Below, piece by piece: positions 1-11,231 of a stretch of 64,000 bases of DNA. A model generated the notes under the pieces. It was not told the DNA's origin, did not search any database, and was given only the letters and a program-made list of their open reading frames with translations. Source of the stretch: Phytophthora sp. 'mugwort' (taxonomy: Eukaryota; Oomycota; Peronosporomycetes; Peronosporales; Peronosporaceae); NCBI GenBank assembly GCA_033558025.1, contig JAUCEF010000007.1:4216001-4280000 (forward strand), written 5' to 3'. Position 1 is the first letter of the stretch; every line of letters starts with the position of its first letter. Both the position numbers and the translations under genes were made by a program.

Positions 1-383
1 TCTATATCTGTTTCTATTTCTATACACTTCAACTGCATTTTCGGTGGTCGTGTCCTGGTGCAGATAGCTACCGATACAACTACCTGTTTGTCTAGCTCCC
101 AGATTTTGCTGCTTGTAATAGCACGACGCAGCAGCAATATGAAGAATGCAACGCGTTTTGGTAACGAATGAACTATATGCCCATTTAAACCTTGGGATTC
201 CACGATTCAATCAGATTGCATTCAACTGGTACACTACGTTTCAATCAACTCGAAGCACATCTCGTGCTGACAAAGTACAAAGGTCTCGGCGTATCGGCCG
301 AGAAGTGTGCGGGTATACGCGAGTAGGCGTCCACTCATGACAGGTCGGTCACCAGGCATGTAGCCACCCCGTCCATCTTGTGC

Positions 384-1574
384 TTACGCGCGCAAGTGAC
401 GGTAGGCGCTGGTCTTGGTGGATGTCTGTGCAGCCGTCTGTGACGCTTGGTTCGTACTTTTAGTCTTAGGAGACGTCTGTGCAGCCGTCTGTGACGCTGG
501 GTTGGAGATCTTCTGTGAGGACGGCGTACTGGTGGCACCCTTTGCGTACCCGTCCGTGTTGCCGAAATTGTTGCTCTTGGCTCCTCCATTCGCGCCAGCG
601 CTGATGCCCGCTCCAGCGTTCAGGCCAGCACCAGCACTCAATCCGGCTCCGGCATTGAGACCGGCATTCAACCCGGCTCCAGCATTAAGACCAGCACCAG
701 CATTGAGACCGGCACCAGCATTGAGACGAGCTCCAGCATTGAGACCAGCTCCAGCATTGAGGCCAGCACCGGCATTCAACCCGGCTCCAGCATTAAGACC
801 AGCACCAGCATTGAGACCGGCACCAGCATTGAGACGAGCTCCAGCATTGAGACCAGCTCCAGCATTGAGACGAGCACCAGCGTTGAGACCAGCTCCAGCA
901 TTGAGGCCAGCACCGGCATTCAACCCGGCTCCAGCATTAAGACCAGCACCAGCATTGAGACCGGCACCAGCATTGAGACGAGCTCCAGCATTGAGACCAG
1001 CTCCAGCATTGAGGCCAGCACCGGCATTGAGGCCAGCACCGGCATTCAACCCGGCTCCAGCATTAAGACCAGCACCAGCATTGAGACCGGCACCAGCATT
1101 GAGACGAGCTCCAGCATTGAGACCAGCTCCAGCATTGAGACGAGCACCAGCGTTGAGACCAGCTCCAGCATTGAGGCCAGCACCGGCATTCAACCCGGCT
1201 CCAGCATTAAGACCAGCACCAGTATTGAGATCGGCACCAGCATTGAGACGAGCACCGGCATTGAGACCAGCACCAGCGTTGAGACCGGCACCAGCATTCA
1301 ACCTGGCACCGGCGTTGAGACCAGCATTAGCCTTAAGGTTTGCGTTGGCATTGAGCGCAGCATGGCCGTTCAAACCTGCATTAGCGTACAAGCCTGCGTT
1401 CGCGTTGAGCCCGGTGCCAGCCCTGAGACCGGCACCCACGCCGCCGTACGTGCCGTGGATAGTCGGCAGTAACCACCCGAACGTCTCCGCCACCTCCGTT
1501 GACGCGTCCACCGAACTGCAGGATAACGCCACAGCTGTCACACACAGCGCGCAGATCGTCTTGTGGAGCATCAT
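384..1574 (-). CDS. Secreted LNAGAG hexapeptide-repeat protein, array copy 1
   Basis: A 396-residue protein with no family that I recognise. Residues 1 to about 25 form a clear secretion signal: a basic start, a hydrophobic core (ICALCVTAVAL), and a small-residue cleavage zone ending in SSVDAS. A short unique stretch with GWLLPTIHGTYGG follows. From about residue 50 the protein is built of hexapeptides LNAGAG or LNAGAR, degenerate at both ends (LNANAG, LSAGAG). The last 60 residues are rich in Ser, Thr, Gln and Lys with two near-repeats of ASQTAAQTS, a good target for O-glycosylation. It has no cysteines after the signal. The start is the first of two Met codons, just downstream of a TATA-like box. 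I infer an extracellular or cell-wall protein; the repeats suggest a solenoid. The opposite strand is also open but lacks these features. Confidence 0.85.
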   Translation of the reverse strand: MMLHKTICALCVTAVALSCSSVDASTEVAETFGWLLPTIHGTYGGVGAGLRAGTGLNANAGLYANAGLNGHAALNANANLKANAGLNAGARLNAGAGLNAGAGLNAGARLNAGADLNTGAGLNAGAGLNAGAGLNAGAGLNAGARLNAGAGLNAGARLNAGAGLNAGAGLNAGAGLNAGAGLNAGAGLNAGAGLNAGARLNAGAGLNAGAGLNAGAGLNAGAGLNAGAGLNAGARLNAGAGLNAGARLNAGAGLNAGAGLNAGAGLNAGAGLNAGAGLNAGARLNAGAGLNAGAGLNAGAGLNAGLNAGAGLSAGAGLNAGAGISAGANGGAKSNNFGNTDGYAKGATSTPSSQKISNPASQTAAQTSPKTKSTNQASQTAAQTSTKTSAYRHLRA

Positions 1575-1604
1575 TTTGGTTGAGCTTGGATTGAGTTTAA
1601 ATAG
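1575..1604 (-). promoter_or_regulatory. TATA-like box and initiator-like motif of copy 1
   Basis: Read on the minus strand, CTATTTAAAC (1604-1595) is followed at once by CTCAATCC (1595-1588), which fits the oomycete initiator consensus YCANTYY, and then by the ATG at 1574. A second weaker initiator-like GCTCAACC lies at about 1584-1577. The same block stands at the same distance before every copy in the array. TATA and the first initiator are closer than usual, so the start point is uncertain and the 5' UTR would be very short. Confidence 0.35.
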
Positions 1605-2923
1605 CTTTCTTGCGTGCTCGCTTGTACTAAGGCAACTTGGTCGGGACGGCCACAGTTGAGGAATGAGCTCACAGTCAATCAGCTCGTAGTATTACTGCAC
1701 ATGGAGAGATGACTGGCAGCTCAAACAGCAGAACCTGCCATGATGGCAAGCCGAGCCACCAGCCGCAACACAACAGTAACCTGTATACCAGATGACCAGT
1801 CGGCGGCGAGGTTGCAGTCGGCATCATGTTACAATAACAATGGTATGTAAGGTAAAGCCGGCCCGTCGAGCGCCGTGGGGCGTGGCAGTGGGTAAGCAGG
1901 AAACGATGTAGAGCATGAGCTAACCCGCTGGCCGACAGGCTGGCAGGCAGAGAGGCATGACTGCCAAATGGCGCGACACCAACCTTTGGAAAACTTAATA
2001 CTGGACAGCGATACGGCTACCAGCTACACAGTGACAAACGGCGCAGTATGGCATGGCATGACCCGGGACACAGGGTTGGGGACGCCGTCGCTACTCGGAG
2101 AAAAGATGATGAGGTACATAAGAGAACTAAGTGGGGGCCTTTTGCAACTCGGAGTTCATCCTCGCAGCGATGAGGCGGAGCTTTTGGTTGGTTATACTAT
2201 GACTCACGGCCCATGAGGCGGGGCGACGTGGCAATTCTTGTTAGGGCTGGTAAGCATCGATTAGGTGTGCGTTCTTGCCAGACAACTAGAGAGTGCAATA
2301 AGAACGAGAGAGAGTGCAGGTGGCATACGTGGTGTTGACTGCGCGGGTGGTCAACAGTGCGATGGTGGATTGTTGTAACGGCACCGCGAGCCGTCAGTGC
2401 CGCCGCGGCGCCAGCAATGACTAAAGAGACGACGGCGCAGTTTCCGTGCCTTCCTTGTTGGTTGCTGGTGATCTTTTTTACATGTTTTAGTGGTTTGTTT
2501 TTATCCGCTGCGTAAGTAATACCCATTTGTGTATGGCGCATCTATATCTGTTTCTATTTCTATACACTTCAACTGCATTTTCGGTGGTCGTGTCCTGGTG
2601 CAGATAGCTACCGATACAACTACCTGTTTGTCTAGCTCCCAGATTTTGCTGCTTGTAATAGCACGACGCAGCAGCAATATGAAGAATGCAACGCGTTTTG
2701 GTAACGAATGAACTATATGCCCATTTAAACCTTGGGATTCCACGATTCAATCAGATTGCATTCAACTGGTACACTACGTTTCAATCAACTCGAAGCACAT
2801 CTCGTGCTGACAAAGTACAAAGGTCTCGGCGTATCGGCCGAGAAGTGTGCGGGTATACGCGAGTAGGCGTCCACTCATGACAGGTCGGTCACCAGGCATG
2901 TAGCCACCCCGTCCATCTTGTGC

Positions 2924-4078
2924 TTACGCGCGCAAGTGACGGTAGGCGCTGGTCTTGGTGGATGTCTGTGCAGCCGTCTGTGACGCTTGGTTCGTACTTT
3001 TAGTCTTAGGAGACGTCTGTGCAGACGTCTGTGACGCTGGGTTGGAGATCTTCTGTGAGGACGGCGTACTGGTGGCACCCTTTGCGTACCCGTCCGTGTT
3101 GCCGAAATTGTTGCTCTTGGCTCCTCCATTCGCGCCAGCGCTGATGCCCGCTCCAGCGTTCAGGCCAGCACCAGCACTCAATCCGGCTCCGGCATTGAGA
3201 CCGGCATTCAACCCGGCTCCAGCATTAAGACCAGCACCAGCATTGAGACCGGCACCAGCATTAAGACGAGCACCTGCGTTGAGACCAGCTCCAGCATTGA
3301 GACCAGCTCCAGCGTTGAGACCAGCTCCAGCATTGAGGCCAGCACCGGCATTCAACCCGGCTCCAGCATTAAGACCAGCACCAGCATTGAGACCGGCACC
3401 AGCATTGAGACGAGCTCCAGCATTGAGACCAGCTCCAGCATTGAGGCCAGCACCGGCATTCAACCCGGCTCCAGCATTAAGACCAGCACCAGCATTGAGA
3501 CCGGCACCAGCATTAAGACGAGCACCTGCGTTGAGACCAGCTCCAGCATTGAGACGAGCACCAGCGTTGAGACCAGCTCCAGCATTGAGGCCAGCACCGG
3601 CATTCAACCCGGCTCCAGCATTAAGACCAGCACCAGCATTAAGACGAGCACCAGCGTTGAGACCAGCTCCAGCATTGAGGCCAGCACCGGCATTCAACCC
3701 GGCTCCAGCATTAAGACCAGCACCAGTATTGAGATCGGCACCAGCATTGAGACGAGCACCGGCATTGAGACCAGCACCAGCGTTAAGACCGGCACCAGCA
3801 TTCAACCTGGCACCGGCGTTGAGACCGGCATTAGCCTTAAGGTTTGCGTTGGCATTGAGCGCAGCATGGCCGTTCAAACCTGCATTAGCGTACAAGCCTG
3901 CGTTCGCGTTGAGCCCGGTGCCAGCCCTGAGACCGGCACCCACGCCGCCGTACGTGCCGTGGATAGTCGGCAGTAACCACCCGAACGTCTCCGCCACCTC
4001 CGTTGACGCGTCCACCGAACTGCAGGATAACGCCACAGCTGTCACACACAGCGCGCAGATCGTCTTGTGGAGCATCAT
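2924..4078 (-). CDS. Secreted LNAGAG hexapeptide-repeat protein, array copy 2
   Basis: 384 residues; signal peptide identical to copy 1. It differs from copy 1 by loss of two net hexapeptides and by an Ala-to-Ser change in the C-terminal tail (SQTSAQTS instead of SQTAAQTS). It also has a base change just inside the N-terminal degenerate repeats. Both variants are shared only with copy 6, so copies 2 and 6 have exchanged sequence or descend from one unit. Confidence 0.85.
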   Translation of the reverse strand: MMLHKTICALCVTAVALSCSSVDASTEVAETFGWLLPTIHGTYGGVGAGLRAGTGLNANAGLYANAGLNGHAALNANANLKANAGLNAGARLNAGAGLNAGAGLNAGARLNAGADLNTGAGLNAGAGLNAGAGLNAGAGLNAGARLNAGAGLNAGAGLNAGAGLNAGAGLNAGARLNAGAGLNAGARLNAGAGLNAGAGLNAGAGLNAGAGLNAGAGLNAGARLNAGAGLNAGAGLNAGAGLNAGAGLNAGAGLNAGAGLNAGAGLNAGARLNAGAGLNAGAGLNAGAGLNAGLNAGAGLSAGAGLNAGAGISAGANGGAKSNNFGNTDGYAKGATSTPSSQKISNPASQTSAQTSPKTKSTNQASQTAAQTSTKTSAYRHLRA

Positions 4079-5428
4079 TTTGGTTGAGCTTGGATTGAGT
4101 TTAAATAGCTTTCTTGCGTGCTCGCTTGTACTAAGGCAACTTGGTCGGGACGGCCACAGTTGAGGAATGAGCTCACAGTCAATCAGCTCGTAGTATTACT
4201 GCACATGGAGAGATGACTGGCAGCTCAAACAGCAGAACCTGCCATGATGGCAAGCCGAGCCACCAGCCGCAACACAACAGTAACCTGTATACCAGATGAC
4301 CAGTCGGCGGCGAGGTTGCAGTCGGCATCATGTTACAATAACAATGGTATGTAAGGTAAAGCCGGCCCGTCGAGCGCCGTGGGGCGTGGCAGTGGGTAAG
4401 CAGGAAACGATGTAGAGCATGAGCTAACCCGCTGGCCGACAGGCTGGCAGGCAGAGAGGCATGACTGCCAAATGGCGCGACACCAACCTTTGGAAAACTT
4501 AATACTGGACAGCGATACGGCTACCAGCTACACAGTGACAAACGGCGCAGTATGGCATGGCATGACCCGGGACACAGGGTTGGGGACGCCGTCGCTACTC
4601 GGAGAAAAGATGATGAGGTACATAAGAGAACTAAGTGGGGGCCTTTTGCAACTCGGAGTTCATCCTCGCAGCGATGAGGCGGAGCTTTTGGTTGGTTATA
4701 CTATGACTCACGGCCCATGAGGCGGGGCGACGTGGCAATTCTTGTTAGGGCTGGTAAGCATCGATTAGGTGTGCGTTCTTGCCAGACAACTAGAGAGTGC
4801 AATAAGAACGAGAGAGAGTGCAGGTGGCATACGTGGTGTTGACTGCGCGGGTGGTCAACAGTGCGATGGTGGATTGTTGTAACGGCACCGCGAGCCGTCA
4901 GTGCCGCCGCGGCGCCAGCAATGACTAAAGAGACGACGGCGCAGTTTCCGTGCCTTCCTTGTTGGTTGCTGGTGATCTTTTTTACATGTTTTAGTGGTTT
5001 GTTTTTATCCGCTGCGTAAGTAATACCCATTTGTGTATGGCGCATCTATATCTGTTTCTATTTCTATACACTTCAACTGCATTTTCGGTGGTCGTGTCCT
5101 GGTGCAGATAGCTACCGATACAACTACCTGTTTGTCTAGCTCCCAGATTTTGCTGCTTGTAATAGCACGACGCAGCAGCAAATATGAAGAATGCAACGCG
5201 TTTTGGTAACGAATGAACTATATGCCCATTTAAACCTTGGGATTCCACGATTCAATCAGATTGCATTCAACTGGTACACTACGTTTCAATCAACTCGAAG
5301 CACATCTCGTGCTGACAAAGTACAAAGGTCTCGGCGTATCGGCCGAGAAGTGTGCGGGTATACGCGAGTAGGCGTCCACTCATGACAGGTCGGTCACCAG
5401 GCATGTAGCCACCCCGTCCATCTTGTGC

Positions 5429-6799
5429 TTACGCGCGCAAGTGACGGTAGGCGCTGGTCTTGGTGGATGTCTGTGCAGCCGTCTGTGACGCTTGGTTCGT
5501 ACTTTTAGTCTTAGGAGACGTCTGTGCAGCCGTCTGTGACGCTGGGTTGGAGATCTTCTGTGAGGACGGCGTACTGGTGGCACCCTTTGCGTACCCGTCC
5601 GTGTTGCCGAAATTGTTGCTCTTGGCTCCTCCATTCGCGCCAGCGCTGATGCCCGCTCCAGCGTTCAGGCCAGCACCAGCACTCAATCCGGCTCCGGCAT
5701 TGAGACCGGCATTCAACCCGGCTCCAGCATTAAGACCAGCACCAGCATTGAGACCGGCACCAGCATTGAGACGAGCTCCAGCATTGAGACCAGCTCCAGC
5801 ATTGAGGCCAGCACCGGCATTCAACCCGGCTCCAGCATTAAGACCAGCACCAGCATTGAGACCGGCACCAGCATTAAGACGAGCACCTGCGTTGAGACCA
5901 GCTCCAGCATTGAGACCAGCTCCAGCATTGAGGCCAGCACCGGCATTCAACCCGGCTCCAGCATTAAGACCAGCACCAGCATTGAGACCGGCACCAGCGT
6001 TGAGACCAGCTCCAGCATTGAGACGAGCACCAGCGTTGAGACCAGCTCCAGCATTGAGGCCAGCACCGGCATTCAACCCGGCTCCAGCATTAAGACCAGC
6101 ACCAGCATTGAGACCGGCACCAGCATTGAGACGAGCTCCAGCATTGAGACCAGCTCCAGCATTGAGGCCAGCACCGGCATTCAACCCGGCTCCAGCATTA
6201 AGACCAGCACCAGCATTGAGACCGGCACCAGCATTAAGACGAGCACCTGCGTTGAGACCAGCTCCAGCATTGAGACGAGCACCAGCGTTGAGACCAGCTC
6301 CAGCATTGAGGCCAGCACCGGCATTCAACCCGGCTCCAGCATTAAGACCAGCACCAGCATTAAGACGAGCACCAGCGTTGAGACCAGCTCCAGCATTGAG
6401 GCCAGCACCGGCATTCAACCCGGCTCCAGCATTAAGACCAGCACCAGTATTGAGATCGGCACCAGCATTGAGACGAGCACCGGCATTGAGACCAGCACCA
6501 GCGTTAAGACCGGCACCAGCATTCAACCTGGCACCGGCGTTGAGACCAGCATTAGCCTTAAGGTTTGCGTTGGCATTGAGCGCAGCATGGCCGTTCAAAC
6601 CTGCATTAGCGTACAAGCCTGCGTTCGCGTTGAGCCCGGTGCCAGCCCTGAGACCGGCACCCACGCCGCCGTACGTGCCGTGGATAGTCGGCAGTAACCA
6701 CCCGAACGTCTCCGCCACCTCCGTTGACGCGTCCACCGAACTGCAGGATAACGCCACAGCTGTCACACACAGCGCGCAGATCGTCTTGTGGAGCATCAT
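5429..6799 (-). CDS. Secreted LNAGAG hexapeptide-repeat protein, array copy 3
   Basis: 456 residues, ten hexapeptides more than copy 1. The extra length comes from additional higher-order blocks of about seven to nine hexapeptides in which LNAGAR recurs at regular intervals. The 3' flank has one additional A near 5181 (GCAAATATG instead of GCAATATG), shared only with the unit of copy 7. The unit's right end carries the hAT-side variant GTCCTTGCC that is also found in units 6 and 7. Confidence 0.85.
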   Translation of the reverse strand: MMLHKTICALCVTAVALSCSSVDASTEVAETFGWLLPTIHGTYGGVGAGLRAGTGLNANAGLYANAGLNGHAALNANANLKANAGLNAGARLNAGAGLNAGAGLNAGARLNAGADLNTGAGLNAGAGLNAGAGLNAGAGLNAGARLNAGAGLNAGAGLNAGAGLNAGAGLNAGARLNAGAGLNAGARLNAGAGLNAGAGLNAGAGLNAGAGLNAGAGLNAGARLNAGAGLNAGAGLNAGAGLNAGAGLNAGAGLNAGARLNAGAGLNAGAGLNAGAGLNAGAGLNAGAGLNAGAGLNAGAGLNAGARLNAGAGLNAGAGLNAGAGLNAGAGLNAGAGLNAGARLNAGAGLNAGAGLNAGAGLNAGLNAGAGLSAGAGLNAGAGISAGANGGAKSNNFGNTDGYAKGATSTPSSQKISNPASQTAAQTSPKTKSTNQASQTAAQTSTKTSAYRHLRA

Positions 6800-8148
6800 T
6801 TTGGTTGAGCTTGGATTGAGTTTAAATAGCTTTCTTGCGTGCTCGCTTGTACTAAGGCAACTTGGTCGGGACGGCCACAGTTGAGGAATGAGCTCACAGT
6901 CAATCAGCTCGTAGTATTACTGCACATGGAGAGATGACTGGCAGCTCAAACAGCAGAACCTGCCATGATGGCAAGCCGAGCCACCAGCCGCAACACAACA
7001 GTAACCTGTATACCAGATGACCAGTCGGCGGCGAGGTTGCAGTCGGCATCATGTTACAATAACAATGGTATGTAAGGTAAAGCCGGCCCGTCGAGCGCCG
7101 TGGGGCGTGGCAGTGGGTAAGCAGGAAACGATGTAGAGCATGAGCTAACCCGCTGGCCGACAGGCTGGCAGGCAGAGAGGCATGACTGCCAAATGGCGCG
7201 ACACCAACCTTTGGAAAACTTAATACTGGACAGCGATACGGCTACCAGCTACACAGTGACAAACGGCGCAGTATGGCATGGCATGACCCGGGACACAGGG
7301 TTGGGGACGCCGTCGCTACTCGGAGAAAAGATGATGAGGTACATAAGAGAACTAAGTGGGGGCCTTTTGCAACTCGGAGTTCATCCTCGCAGCGATGAGG
7401 CGGAGCTTTTGGTTGGTTATACTATGACTCACGGCCCATGAGGCGGGGCGACGTGGCAATTCTTGTTAGGGCTGGTAAGCATCGATTAGGTGTGCGTCCT
7501 TGCCAGACAGCTAGAGAGTGCAATAAGAACGAGAGAGAGTGCAGGTGGCATACGTGGTGTTGACTGCGCGGGTGGTCAACAGTGCGATGGTGGATTGTTG
7601 TAACGGCACCGCGAGCCGTCAGTGCCGCCGCGGCGCCAGCAATGACTAAAGAGACGACGGCGCAGTTTCCGTGCCTTCCTTGTTGGTTGCTGGTGATCTT
7701 TTTTACATGTTTTAGTGGTTTGTTTTTATCCGCTGCGTAAGTAATACCCATTTGTGTATGGCGCATCTATATCTGTTTCTATTTCTATACACTTCAACTG
7801 CATTTTCGGTGGTCGTGTCCTGGTGCAGATAGCTACCGATACAACTACCTGTTTGTCTAGCTCCCAGATTTTGCTGCTTGTAATAGCACGACGCAGCAGC
7901 AATATGAAGAATGCAACGCGTTTTGGTAACGAATGAACTATATGCCCATTTAAACCTTGGGATTCCACGATTCAATCAGATTGCATTCAACAGGTACACT
8001 ACGTTTCAATCAACTCGAAGCACATCTCGTGCTGACAAAGTACAAAGGTCTCGGCGTATCGGCCGAGAAGTGTGCGGGTATACGCGAGTAGGCGTCCACT
8101 CATGACAGGTCGGTCACCAGGCATGTAGCCACCCCGTCCATCTTGTGC

Positions 8149-9015
8149 TTACGCGCGCAAGTGACGGTAGGCGCTGGTCTTGGTGGATGTCTGTGCAGCC
8201 GTCTGTGACGCTTGGTTCGTACTTTTAGTCTTAGGAGACGTCTGTGCAGCCGTCTGTGACGCTGGGTTGGAGATCTTCTGTGAGGACGGCGTACTGGTGG
8301 CACCCTTTGCGTACCCGTCCGTGTTGCCGAAATTGTTGCTCTTGGCTCCTCCATTCGCGCCAGCGCTGATGCCCGCTCCAGCGTTCAGGCCAGCACCAGC
8401 ACTCAATCCGGCTCCGGCATTGAGACCGGCATTCAACCCGGCTCCAGCATTAAGACCAGCACCAGCATTGAGACCGGCACCAGCATTGAGACGAGCACCA
8501 GCGTTGAGACCAGCTCCAGCATTGAGGCCAGCACCGGCATTCAACCCGGCTCCAGCATTAAGACCAGCACCAGCATTAAGACGAGCACCAGCGTTGAGAC
8601 CAGCTCCAGCATTGAGGCCAGCACCGGCATTCAACCCGGCTCCAGCATTAAGACCAGCACCAGTATTGAGATCGGCACCAGCATTGAGACGAGCACCGGC
8701 ATTGAGACCAGCACCAGCGTTAAGACCGGCACCAGCATTCAACCTGGCACCGGCGTTGAGACCAGCATTAGCCTTAAGGTTTGCGTTGGCATTGAGCGCA
8801 GCATGGCCGTTCAAACCTGCATTAGCGTACAAGCCTGCGTTCGCGTTGAGCCCGGTGCCAGCCCTGAGACCGGCACCCACGCCGCCGTACGTGCCGTGGA
8901 TAGTCGGCAGTAACCACCCGAACGTCTCCGCCACCTCCGTTGACGCGTCCACCGAACTGCAGGATAACGCCACAGCTGTCACACACAGCGCGCAGATCGT
9001 CTTGTGGAGCATCAT
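8149..9015 (-). CDS. Secreted LNAGAG hexapeptide-repeat protein, array copy 4
   Basis: 288 residues, the shortest form, with only about 27 regular hexapeptides between the conserved ends. The protein is identical to copy 5 and the two units have the same length (2216 bp). They also share the flank variant CAACAGGTAC. The pair is therefore the most recent duplication visible in the array. The full signal peptide, promoter block and Ser/Thr-rich tail are kept, so repeat loss has not damaged the ends. Confidence 0.85.
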   Translation of the reverse strand: MMLHKTICALCVTAVALSCSSVDASTEVAETFGWLLPTIHGTYGGVGAGLRAGTGLNANAGLYANAGLNGHAALNANANLKANAGLNAGARLNAGAGLNAGAGLNAGARLNAGADLNTGAGLNAGAGLNAGAGLNAGAGLNAGARLNAGAGLNAGAGLNAGAGLNAGAGLNAGARLNAGAGLNAGAGLNAGAGLNAGLNAGAGLSAGAGLNAGAGISAGANGGAKSNNFGNTDGYAKGATSTPSSQKISNPASQTAAQTSPKTKSTNQASQTAAQTSTKTSAYRHLRA

Positions 9016-10364
9016 TTTGGTTGAGCTTGGATTGAGTTTAAATAGCTTTCTTGCGTGCTCGCTTGTACTAAGGCAACTTGGTCGGGACGGCCACAGTTGA
9101 GGAATGAGCTCACAGTCAATCAGCTCGTAGTATTACTGCACATGGAGAGATGACTGGCAGCTCAAACAGCAGAACCTGCCATGATGGCAAGCCGAGCCAC
9201 CAGCCGCAACACAACAGTAACCTGTATACCAGATGACCAGTCGGCGGCGAGGTTGCAGTCGGCATCATGTTACAATAACAATGGTATGTAAGGTAAAGCC
9301 GGCCCGTCGAGCGCCGTGGGGCGTGGCAGTGGGTAAGCAGGAAACGATGTAGAGCATGAGCTAACCCGCTGGCCGACAGGCTGGCAGGCAGAGAGGCATG
9401 ACTGCCAAATGGCGCGACACCAACCTTTGGAAAACTTAATACTGGACAGCGATACGGCTACCAGCTACACAGTGACAAACGGCGCAGTATGGCATGGCAT
9501 GACCCGGGACACAGGGTTGGGGACGCCGTCGCTACTCGGAGAAAAGATGATGAGGTACATAAGAGAACTAAGTGGGGGCCTTTTGCAACTCGGAGTTCAT
9601 CCTCGCAGCGATGAGGCGGAGCTTTTGGTTGGTTATACTATGACTCACGGCCCATGAGGCGGGGCGACGTGGCAATTCTTGTTAGGGCTGGTAAGCATCG
9701 ATTAGGTGTGCGTTCTTGCCAGACAACTAGAGAGTGCAATAAGAACGAGAGAGAGTGCAGGTGGCATACGTGGTGTTGACTGCGCGGGTGGTCAACAGTG
9801 CGATGGTGGATTGTTGTAACGGCACCGCGAGCCGTCAGTGCCGCCGCGGCGCCAGCAATGACTAAAGAGACGACGGCGCAGTTTCCGTGCCTTCCTTGTT
9901 GGTTGCTGGTGATCTTTTTTACATGTTTTAGTGGTTTGTTTTTATCCGCTGCGTAAGTAATACCCATTTGTGTATGGCGCATCTATATCTGTTTCTATTT
10001 CTATACACTTCAACTGCATTTTCGGTGGTCGTGTCCTGGTGCAGATAGCTACCGATACAACTACCTGTTTGTCTAGCTCCCAGATTTTGCTGCTTGTAAT
10101 AGCACGACGCAGCAGCAATATGAAGAATGCAACGCGTTTTGGTAACGAATGAACTATATGCCCATTTAAACCTTGGGATTCCACGATTCAATCAGATTGC
10201 ATTCAACAGGTACACTACGTTTCAATCAACTCGAAGCACATCTCGTGCTGACAAAGTACAAAGGTCTCGGCGTATCGGCCGAGAAGTGTGCGGGTATACG
10301 CGAGTAGGCGTCCACTCATGACAGGTCGGTCACCAGGCATGTAGCCACCCCGTCCATCTTGTGC

Positions 10365-11231
10365 TTACGCGCGCAAGTGACGGTAGGCGCTGGTCTTGGT
10401 GGATGTCTGTGCAGCCGTCTGTGACGCTTGGTTCGTACTTTTAGTCTTAGGAGACGTCTGTGCAGCCGTCTGTGACGCTGGGTTGGAGATCTTCTGTGAG
10501 GACGGCGTACTGGTGGCACCCTTTGCGTACCCGTCCGTGTTGCCGAAATTGTTGCTCTTGGCTCCTCCATTCGCGCCAGCGCTGATGCCCGCTCCAGCGT
10601 TCAGGCCAGCACCAGCACTCAATCCGGCTCCGGCATTGAGACCGGCATTCAACCCGGCTCCAGCATTAAGACCAGCACCAGCATTGAGACCGGCACCAGC
10701 ATTGAGACGAGCACCAGCGTTGAGACCAGCTCCAGCATTGAGGCCAGCACCGGCATTCAACCCGGCTCCAGCATTAAGACCAGCACCAGCATTAAGACGA
10801 GCACCAGCGTTGAGACCAGCTCCAGCATTGAGGCCAGCACCGGCATTCAACCCGGCTCCAGCATTAAGACCAGCACCAGTATTGAGATCGGCACCAGCAT
10901 TGAGACGAGCACCGGCATTGAGACCAGCACCAGCGTTAAGACCGGCACCAGCATTCAACCTGGCACCGGCGTTGAGACCAGCATTAGCCTTAAGGTTTGC
11001 GTTGGCATTGAGCGCAGCATGGCCGTTCAAACCTGCATTAGCGTACAAGCCTGCGTTCGCGTTGAGCCCGGTGCCAGCCCTGAGACCGGCACCCACGCCG
11101 CCGTACGTGCCGTGGATAGTCGGCAGTAACCACCCGAACGTCTCCGCCACCTCCGTTGACGCGTCCACCGAACTGCAGGATAACGCCACAGCTGTCACAC
11201 ACAGCGCGCAGATCGTCTTGTGGAGCATCAT
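10365..11231 (-). CDS. Secreted LNAGAG hexapeptide-repeat protein, array copy 5
   Basis: 288 residues, identical in protein sequence to copy 4 directly upstream in the array. I saw no difference between units 4 and 5 by eye, either in the coding part or in the flanks, pointing to a very recent unequal crossover or to an assembly duplication. Confidence 0.83.
   Translation of the reverse strand: MMLHKTICALCVTAVALSCSSVDASTEVAETFGWLLPTIHGTYGGVGAGLRAGTGLNANAGLYANAGLNGHAALNANANLKANAGLNAGARLNAGAGLNAGAGLNAGARLNAGADLNTGAGLNAGAGLNAGAGLNAGAGLNAGARLNAGAGLNAGAGLNAGAGLNAGAGLNAGARLNAGAGLNAGAGLNAGAGLNAGLNAGAGLSAGAGLNAGAGISAGANGGAKSNNFGNTDGYAKGATSTPSSQKISNPASQTAAQTSPKTKSTNQASQTAAQTSTKTSAYRHLRA

Noticed and set aside
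415..1659. Long plus-strand Pro/Ala/Leu/Arg frames opposite all seven repeat genes
   Set aside because: They are the antisense of the hexapeptide tract, have no secretion signal or recognisable domain, and their ends overlap the promoter of the minus-strand genes. The minus frame has signal peptide, tail and promoter.
1968..2216. 82-codon plus frame (MARHQPLENLILDSD) present in every unit
   Set aside because: Identical in all copies because the units are identical; no domain, and it abuts the hAT fragment. It may be transposon debris. Not supported as a gene.
2197..2541. 114-codon minus frame in the unit spacer
   Set aside because: Overlaps hAT-derived sequence in antisense and has an unnatural His/Arg/Ala composition; treated as a chance frame.
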